This document shows positions 6,136-10,525 of a stretch of 10,525 bases of DNA, piece by piece. Both the position numbers and the translations under genes were made by a program. Numbering within the stretch: position 1 is the stretch's first letter; each line of letters opens with the position of its first letter. Below the pieces are notes generated by a model that did no database searches, was not told where the DNA came from, and saw only the letters and a list, made by a program, of their open reading frames with translations. Source of the stretch: JBBAFB01 sp041655595 (GTDB taxonomy: Bacteria > Bacillota > DULZ01); contig JBBAFB010000077.1 of NCBI GenBank assembly GCA_041655595.1, forward strand, positions 1-10,525, in the 5' to 3' direction.

Positions 6136-7803
6136 CTACTCCCCAGAGAAATATTTTTCCACTTCTTCGGCCGTCTCCGGTCTGAAAAAATAGAAACCTT
6201 GGACCATATCGCAATTGTTTTTTCTCAAAAAACCGACCTGTTCCTTTGTCTCCACACCTTCCGCTACCACCTTTAAATTTAGAGAATGAGCCAAGTCAAT
6301 GATATATTTTAAAATATCAGCCTCCTTGGCCGACTCCCCAATTCCGCTAATAAAATTTCTGTCTATTTTAATAATATCAATTGGCAGCTCTTTTAAATAA
6401 GTTAAAGAGGAATAACCGGTTCCAAAATCATCTAAGGCAATGGTTAAGCCCAGCTCTTTTAATTCATTCAATACCAGCACAGATTTTTTAAAGTCGGCCA
6501 GCAAGGCGGTCTCCGTCAATTCAAACTCTAGTTCATATTCACTGATTCCCATTTCAATCATAATACGATGAGTTTCAGCTACTAAATCTTTAAAGGCCAG
6601 CATTTGTCCCGATAAGTTAATGGCAATTTTTAAGGATCTATAACTCAGTTGATTCCAGGTTTGTTTTTGCAAACAGGCTGTTTCAAAGACCCATTTACTA
6701 ATTTTATCAATATGACCCGTCTTTTCCGCAAAGGGGATGAATTCCATGGGAGGTATAAAGCCCTGCTGAGGATGGTACCAACGAATAAGCGCTTCTACCC
6801 CGATAATTTTGTTGTTTTTTAAATCAAGCTGGGGCTGATAATAAAGCTGAAATTCCTGCTTTTGCAAAGCCGTTCTTAGTTGGTTATCCATTTGCACAAA
6901 ATTCCAAGCCCTGTCCTTTAGTTCCTGAGTGAATAATGAATAACCATCTTTCCCTCTTTCTTTTATATGTGAAAGGGCGGTATCGGCATTTTGCAATAAG
7001 GTTGAAAAATTGCAACCGTGGTCGGGACAAATTGCCACTCCAATGCTGATGGTAACAAAAAAACTATGTTCATTAATAATCCAGGGCTCCCTTATTTGCT
7101 CCAAAAGCTGTTGAATTTTCTTTTCAAGCTGATTGTAGTTGATATCAAGGAGCAGTACACCAAATTCGTCTCCGCCCAGACTTGCCACCAGGTGAGGGGG
7201 TTCGATAACCTTTAAGAGGCTCCGTGCAATGTGTTCAATTAATTTATCGCCTAGTTCATGCCCCATAGTTTCATTGATATTCTTAAAATCATCCAGATCT
7301 ATATAGAGCAGTGCGACCTTTTTATTTTCTTCTTTCACATTTTGAATCAATTCTTCCCCGGTTTCCTTTAAAAAATACTTATTAGGTAACTTTGTCAAAG
7401 GATCATAATAGGCTAAATTTTTCAGCTTTGCTTCCATATCCAGCAGCTCTAGGTGGGAAGCAGCCAGCTGATTATATGTACTATGTATTTCATCCGTAGC
7501 GGTTTTAAATAGCTTGAGCTTATCTAAGATGATTAAATAAAAAATTACGCCGGTTGTGGCTACATAAAACCAACCTTTGTAAAGTTGAATAACACTTAAT
7601 GTATCCAGATCTTGAACGAAGATGCCTAGAAGCTTATCGGATAAAGAAATCCACAAAAAACCCAAAAGCAGATAAATTCCAATTATCTTCATGGCCTCTT
7701 TTTCCGGATTATTTCTTTTCTTGATGTGCGAAAAATCCTTCCCTTGGGCTTGCAAATACCCGGGATTACTTTGAACCCTACCGGCATCTTTGTTTTTTAT
7801 CAC
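6136..7803 (-). CDS. Membrane-anchored GGDEF-EAL protein, probable cyclic-di-GMP phosphodiesterase
   Basis: About 555 residues. Two hydrophobic segments near the N-terminus (about 40-62 and 77-93) anchor it in the membrane, and a short coil leads into a GGDEF domain (GGDEF at 210-214) and a complete EAL domain. The EAL residues known to bind metal and substrate are all present: EAL (337-339), Asn in INLSG, Glu in ELTET, DDFGTG (458-463), Lys in IKIDRNF, and AEGVE (514-518). The RxxD inhibitory site before GGDEF is absent (EPPH), and the usual Arg before LGGDEF is Ser. Phosphodiesterase output, with the GGDEF domain possibly a GTP-binding regulator, is therefore likely; the activity balance is inference. 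The first in-frame GTG (7815) lies inside the AGAGAGGTG ribosome binding site. GTG 7803, 9 nt downstream of it, fits better and is used here. It is monocistronic. Confidence 0.93.
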   Translation of the reverse strand: MIKNKDAGRVQSNPGYLQAQGKDFSHIKKRNNPEKEAMKIIGIYLLLGFLWISLSDKLLGIFVQDLDTLSVIQLYKGWFYVATTGVIFYLIILDKLKLFKTATDEIHSTYNQLAASHLELLDMEAKLKNLAYYDPLTKLPNKYFLKETGEELIQNVKEENKKVALLYIDLDDFKNINETMGHELGDKLIEHIARSLLKVIEPPHLVASLGGDEFGVLLLDINYNQLEKKIQQLLEQIREPWIINEHSFFVTISIGVAICPDHGCNFSTLLQNADTALSHIKERGKDGYSLFTQELKDRAWNFVQMDNQLRTALQKQEFQLYYQPQLDLKNNKIIGVEALIRWYHPQQGFIPPMEFIPFAEKTGHIDKISKWVFETACLQKQTWNQLSYRSLKIAINLSGQMLAFKDLVAETHRIMIEMGISEYELEFELTETALLADFKKSVLVLNELKELGLTIALDDFGTGYSSLTYLKELPIDIIKIDRNFISGIGESAKEADILKYIIDLAHSLNLKVVAEGVETKEQVGFLRKNNCDMVQGFYFFRPETAEEVEKYFSGE

Positions 7804-7942
7804 TATATCTGTCACCTCTCTTTACAGAATATTTCAATAACCACACTTATCTAGCGATCCTAATAGACCGAACTGGGCAAAGCCACAGCAAGCAATTTAA
7901 AGAATCCTTGCATAATTTGTTATAAGCGGTCTTATTTTGACC

Positions 7943-7971
7943 ATTATAAGCCATTTTTTAGTCTTTGTACA
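7943..7971 (-). promoter_or_regulatory. Sigma-A promoter of the GGDEF-EAL gene
   Basis: On the minus strand TGTACA (7971-7966) and a perfect TATAAT (7948-7943) are separated by 17 bp, giving a start near 7936 and a leader of about 130 nt. Just after the -10 box is the inverted repeat GGTC-N7-GACC (7928-7942). The 8-mer TTATAAGC occurs twice on the plus strand, at 7920-7927 and 7944-7951, 24 bp apart, with one copy overlapping the -10 box. These repeats could be a repressor site. Confidence 0.7.
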
Positions 7972-8181
7972 ACTGTTTTGCCCGAGGATATCAAATATCG
8001 GTGTCTTACTAATACCTGCGGCCTTACTCCGCCTTTATTAGCTTCGCTCATTAATACCACCCGTAGCTTTAAAATGTTTGAATTTTAGTCAAAGCTTGCA
8101 GGGATTTGGCATATTTAATCGAATTAAATGATATTATAAGCAAATTACAACTAAATCCTGCTATAAACTTTAATAAAGGTT

Positions 8182-8241
8182 AGGAGGAACACACAAAAAT
8201 TGTTGGGTGTTTCTTTTAATAATAAGGTGAACGGTTAGGGG
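8182..8241 (+). promoter_or_regulatory. Leader with strong ribosome binding site and possible short peptide before a terminator
   Basis: AGGAGG (8182-8187) is followed 12 nt later by TTG (8200) and a 12-codon frame (M/L-L-G-V-S-F-N-N-K-V-N-G) ending in TAG (8236-8238). The same stretch can form a hairpin, AACAC (8188-8192) with GTGTT (8207-8211), and parts of it are complementary to the arms of the terminator at 8265-8302. This looks like a transcription-attenuation leader, but the peptide has no tell-tale run of one amino acid, and I cannot match the sequence to a known riboswitch. Confidence 0.3.
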
Positions 8242-8264
8242 CCGGGCATTCAAACAGGATGTGG

Positions 8265-8312
8265 GGCACACCGAATACTCTTTAAGGGTATTTCGGTGTG
8301 CCTATTTTTTTT
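8265..8312 (+). terminator. Strong intrinsic terminator 30 bp upstream of the DUF2294 start (probable attenuator)
   Basis: GGCACACCGAATAC (8265-8278) pairs with GTATTTCGGTGTGCC (8288-8302) with one bulged T, followed by TATTTTTTTT. It points right and lies between the likely promoter and the DUF2294 gene. No plus-strand gene ends to its left within the window, so its natural role is conditional termination in the leader of the gene that follows. A second promoter between the terminator and the gene would be the alternative; only about 30 bp is available. Confidence 0.8.
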
Positions 8313-8342
8313 AAAAATAATTTAAAAGGGGCGTGACGTACT

Positions 8343-8735
8343 ATGGACATGGCTAACGCAATTTTGGAAAAAGAGGCAAAAAGAATTATTATCAGGCTAC
8401 ACCAAGAGATTTTCGGCAAAGGACCTGATCAACTATGGGTGAAGGTAGAGCAGAATGTTTGTATGTTCTCTTTTTTTAAAACCTTGACACCAATGGAAAA
8501 TTTCCTACTCAAGGCAAAAAACGGGCTTGAGCAGGTACAAAAATTGAGAAGAGAAATCCTAGATGCAACCAATGCCAGACTATGCCAAGAGCTTGAGCTA
8601 CTGCATGAAATAAAAATTTTGAGCAGCACCAGCGAAATTAGTATAGAAACCGATTCCGTTCACGGAGCAATTTTGTTTGTGTGGCGTCAACACTTGGGAA
8701 CAGCACCAAAAGGCTTAGATAAAGATCCGGAATAA
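8343..8735 (+). CDS. DUF2294-family protein
   Basis: A 130-residue soluble protein. The N-terminal helix with GKGP (residues 26-29), the strand VKVEQNVCMFSFFKTLTP, the helix with a run of Lys/Leu (ENFLLKAKNGLEQVQKLRREIL), and a C-terminal pair of strands (SEISIETDSVHGAILFVW) match the Firmicute DUF2294 family in order and length. The function is unknown to me; members are widespread in anaerobic and aerobic Firmicutes. There are no metal-binding motifs or membrane segments. ATG 8343 is preceded by AAGGGG, about 11 nt upstream; ATG 8349 is a weaker alternative. It stands alone on the plus strand, with a terminator on each side, so it is a single-gene unit probably controlled by attenuation. 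Confidence 0.8.
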   Translation: MDMANAILEKEAKRIIIRLHQEIFGKGPDQLWVKVEQNVCMFSFFKTLTPMENFLLKAKNGLEQVQKLRREILDATNARLCQELELLHEIKILSSTSEISIETDSVHGAILFVWRQHLGTAPKGLDKDPE

Positions 8736-8834
8736 GGGTTAAGGAATGTCAAAGGCTGTTGCCAAGTGAAAAAAGTTGAAGGGACCCGTCGGAAGATTTA
8801 AATGATAACTAAAGTTGGAAGCAAATCTTGATTA

Positions 8835-8877
8835 TGCCGCTAACAGAGTTCTTGAACCAGTTAGCGGCAGTTTTTTT
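8835..8877 (+). terminator. Intrinsic terminator after the DUF2294 gene
   Basis: A perfect 10-bp stem TGCCGCTAAC/GTTAGCGGCA (8835-8844 and 8860-8869) with a 15-nt loop is followed by G and seven T residues on the plus strand. There is no T-run on the other side, so it works for rightward transcription only. The 100 bases between the gene and the stem hold only a weak inverted repeat (AAGATTT/AAATCTT). Confidence 0.9.
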
Positions 8878-8907
8878 ATTTGACTAAAGCCCTGAAAACA
8901 TGCGGAT

Positions 8908-10065
8908 TTAATAATTTGCGGTTTTTAAAAATAAATTTCGGCAGTCCCTCATAAGGCTGTTGTCATTTGCGGCTTTTTCTTTGCACCAGTAGCACAAACC
9001 CTCATTTTCTTCCACGGTGGTTTTGCCACATTTTTTACACTCAATAACAGCGGCCGTAAAAATATTTACCCTTTCAAAAGGCTTTTCCAACTGTTCGCGA
9101 TCTCTGCTGACAGCCTCTTTTGGGCAAAATAATTGACAAATTCGACAATCCAGACAAAGACTACTGGTAAAATAATATGCATAGCTGGTCTCATCCGAGG
9201 ATATTTGCAAGGCCCCCGAGGGACACATATTTACGCATAACCCGCAGCTTATGCAATTATTATTCTTTTTAATTGTCGGCCAGTAAGCCGGGTTGGCACC
9301 ACTTAAAAAATTTTGTTGGTATACCTGTGATAACCGCTTTTGCCAATCTGACAACAAACCGTCTTCCAACTTCCGTTCAGGTTTAGGGGACAATGCTTTT
9401 GAACCAACAGTTAAGTTACCGATAGCTTCCCTTCCCTTCCTTGCTAAAGAAAGGAATAAATCCCTGCGAGAGGTTATTTTCAAACCGGTTCCAATGGCTT
9501 TTAAATTTTTTTTGGTTTTTGCAGTCGGAGTTTGAGTAATGCAACTGATTTTTGCCGTGTGCCCCGAGGCCTCAAGCCACTCTGTTGCCATACCTATATT
9601 ATAGTCCAACCGAACAAGAGCCTTGTTTAAAAAACAAAGGCCACATTCCTCCAGATGCAATTCTATTGCCGTAGCCAGACCCAATTCATACCAAGCTCCC
9701 CTGGAAATTATACTTAAGCACGCCGGTATTTGTACTGCCCCTCTACCCGCCTTGCCTTCGGCTTTAAAAGGCTTGGGATGCAATCCACAAAAAAATTCCG
9801 TAACATCCCAGGCTTTATTCTTAATATCCTGTTGAATAACAGTTTCATCCCAGTGCTCGGCCTGAAAAACCTGGGTGGGACAATCATTTAAACATAATCC
9901 GCAACCCAAGCATTTTTCTTCATCTATCAGTAGGCCCCGTTCATTTATGATAATTGCTTCTGCAGGACAATGGTCTATACAGTGCCTACATTCTACTGCA
10001 TGATGCCTTTGATTTAAACATCTATCTCCAACAACTTTGATAGAATATACCCGATTGAAAAGCAT
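8908..10065 (-). CDS. Multi-cluster ferredoxin (polyferredoxin) with zinc-ribbon-like tail, TorD-linked
   Basis: A 385-residue cytosolic iron-sulfur protein, probably an electron carrier of a molybdoenzyme system. Residues 16-33 hold an atypical motif (C16, then C26/C29/C33 with CP), and C52/C55/C58/C62 is a classical [4Fe-4S] motif. A middle region (about 90-175) has C93, C116, C141 and C144 in a pattern I cannot assign. Two classical motifs follow, C271/C274/C277/C281 and C304/C307/C310/C314. The tail has CxxC pairs C343/C346 and C358/C361, as in a zinc ribbon or rubredoxin-like knuckle. SRRDLFLSLA at 199-208 resembles the start of NapF-type ferredoxins or a Tat motif, but it is internal. 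The start at ATG 10065 has an excellent GAGGAGG site. It follows the TorD gene by 15 bp and is in the same operon. Confidence 0.85.
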   Translation of the reverse strand: MLFNRVYSIKVVGDRCLNQRHHAVECRHCIDHCPAEAIIINERGLLIDEEKCLGCGLCLNDCPTQVFQAEHWDETVIQQDIKNKAWDVTEFFCGLHPKPFKAEGKAGRGAVQIPACLSIISRGAWYELGLATAIELHLEECGLCFLNKALVRLDYNIGMATEWLEASGHTAKISCITQTPTAKTKKNLKAIGTGLKITSRRDLFLSLARKGREAIGNLTVGSKALSPKPERKLEDGLLSDWQKRLSQVYQQNFLSGANPAYWPTIKKNNNCISCGLCVNMCPSGALQISSDETSYAYYFTSSLCLDCRICQLFCPKEAVSRDREQLEKPFERVNIFTAAVIECKKCGKTTVEENEGLCYWCKEKAANDNSLMRDCRNLFLKTANY

Positions 10066-10080
10066 TTATTCCTCCTCTAA

Positions 10081-10525
10081 TTACATTTGGCTATTTAGCA
10101 CTTTAGTTAGAAATATACTCCCCACCTCACCAAAAATACGGTAAAATTCATTATTACTCAGGCTTGCGCAGTTCTCAAAAAATGATACGGCCCACTTTTT
10201 TAAGTGTTTTTCGGAAAACTCGTTGATTCCCTTATCTATTTTAAGCAGCTTCTCTTGATTATTGAAATGCAAAGCCTTTGCTTTTTCCGAAAATAAATAC
10301 ATCATAAATTCCATTTCAATCGCCATATGATCACCGGGCTCGTTCACTGCATTGGTCATTATCAAGCCGGCTTTTTGATAGCAATGCTCCGCACTTAAGG
10401 CCGATGGACTGACAAAGAGTATCGGCCTTTTACCTCGGCTATCCCCACGGTTATTAAACAATGCTTCACAAATCCCAATTTTCGGCTCCAACGGATGGGT
10501 AAATAATCGCGTATATTCCCTTCGC
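10081..10525 (-). CDS. TorD/DmsD-family molybdoenzyme chaperone (partial, N-terminus outside window)
   Basis: Cytosolic chaperone that in this family binds the Tat signal of a molybdoenzyme and helps cofactor insertion. The open frame continues to the right edge with REYTRLFTHPLEP before the TTG at 10491, matching the EYxRLF segment in the middle of TorD proteins, so the TTG is not the real start. The hallmark EPGDHMAIEMEFMMYL (the family's E-P-D-H-x-x-x-E-xx-F-M region) is intact. The visible 147 codons cover roughly the C-terminal two thirds of a normal TorD. It is transcribed into the polyferredoxin gene (15-bp gap with GAGGAGG). Its client could be the molybdoenzyme at 390-3416 or, more likely given the distance, one encoded to the right of the window. 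Confidence 0.88.
   Translation of the reverse strand, partial: RREYTRLFTHPLEPKIGICEALFNNRGDSRGKRPILFVSPSALSAEHCYQKAGLIMTNAVNEPGDHMAIEMEFMMYLFSEKAKALHFNNQEKLLKIDKGINEFSEKHLKKWAVSFFENCASLSNNEFYRIFGEVGSIFLTKVLNSQM

Larger units (their letters stand above)
7816..8342. other. Divergent 527-bp intergenic region between the GGDEF-EAL and DUF2294 genes
   Basis: The left part holds the GGDEF-EAL leader and promoter. Positions 7975-8100 contain short hairpins (for example GCGG/CCGC around 8018-8032) and a repeated TAATACC, but no gene that I can see. ATTTAAT-CGA-ATTAAAT at 8113-8129 is an AT-rich inverted repeat that could be an operator. An extended -10-like TGCTATAAA (8159-8167) points right, towards the DUF2294 gene, without a clear -35 box. 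The rightmost part is the attenuator-like leader listed separately. Confidence 0.5.

Noticed and set aside
7871..7895. GGGCAAAGCCACAGCAAGC resembles part of a cyclic-di-GMP-I riboswitch (plus strand).
   Set aside because: It points away from the GGDEF-EAL gene, lies inside that gene's own leader on the wrong strand, and lacks the rest of the conserved aptamer (the GGUAGC...GGGUUACC half).
8115..8127. TTAAT-CGA-ATTAA looks like a CprK dehalobox (TTAAT-N4-ATTAA).
   Set aside because: The spacer is 3 rather than 4 bp, the region is very AT-rich, and no reductive dehalogenase gene is present.
8218..8250. GGGGCCGGGCA in the DUF2294 leader recalls the 3' motif of ZTP riboswitches.
   Set aside because: The conserved 5' part and the proper P3 sequence are missing, and the gene is not a purine or folate gene.
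9442..9471. Internal SRRDLFLSLA in the polyferredoxin as a Tat export signal.
   Set aside because: It is about 200 residues from the N-terminus, after iron-sulfur motifs, with no hydrophobic core or good internal ribosome binding site before it.

Overview
The window suggests an anaerobic, spore-former-type Firmicute of the Desulfitobacterium/Desulfosporosinus/Dehalobacter kind (Peptococcaceae or a close clostridial relative). The reasons are AT-rich DNA, strong GGAGG ribosome binding sites, frequent GTG and TTG starts, and respiratory molybdoenzyme genes next to their own two-component system. The genus is an inference; nothing here fixes it.

Layout, left to right. Positions 1-5358 hold a minus-strand respiratory module, transcribed right to left: a cytosolic GAF-type sensor histidine kinase (5358-4216), a NarL/LuxR-type response regulator (4213-3542), a 125-bp control gap with two striking inverted repeats, a DMSO-reductase-family molybdopterin oxidoreductase (3416-390), and its four-cluster ferredoxin subunit (390-1, running off the left edge). 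Positions 5359-6135 are a 777-bp stretch without a convincing intact gene. It holds a minus-strand terminator, a probable kinase promoter and a GC-richer patch that may be a decayed gene. Positions 6136-7803 encode a membrane-bound GGDEF-EAL protein (minus) with a good sigma-A promoter. Positions 7816-8342 are a divergent intergenic region whose right part is a leader ending in a strong intrinsic terminator just before a DUF2294-family gene (8343-8735, plus). A second plus-strand terminator follows that gene. Positions 8908-10525 are a second minus-strand redox operon: a TorD-family molybdoenzyme chaperone (5' end outside the window) and a multi-cluster ferredoxin with a C-terminal zinc-ribbon-like tail.

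How it fits together. The kinase and regulator probably sense an internal cue and control the adjacent exported molybdoenzyme, which with its ferredoxin subunit and a membrane anchor (expected further left) would pass electrons between the quinone pool and an unknown substrate. The TorD protein and polyferredoxin at the right belong to the same kind of system but may serve another enzyme outside the window.

The most unusual item is the molybdoenzyme reading frame. A degenerate receiver domain of about 130 residues lies in frame upstream of the Tat signal. A perfect internal ribosome binding site sits at the junction, so one frame could yield a cytosolic receiver fusion, an exportable enzyme, or both.
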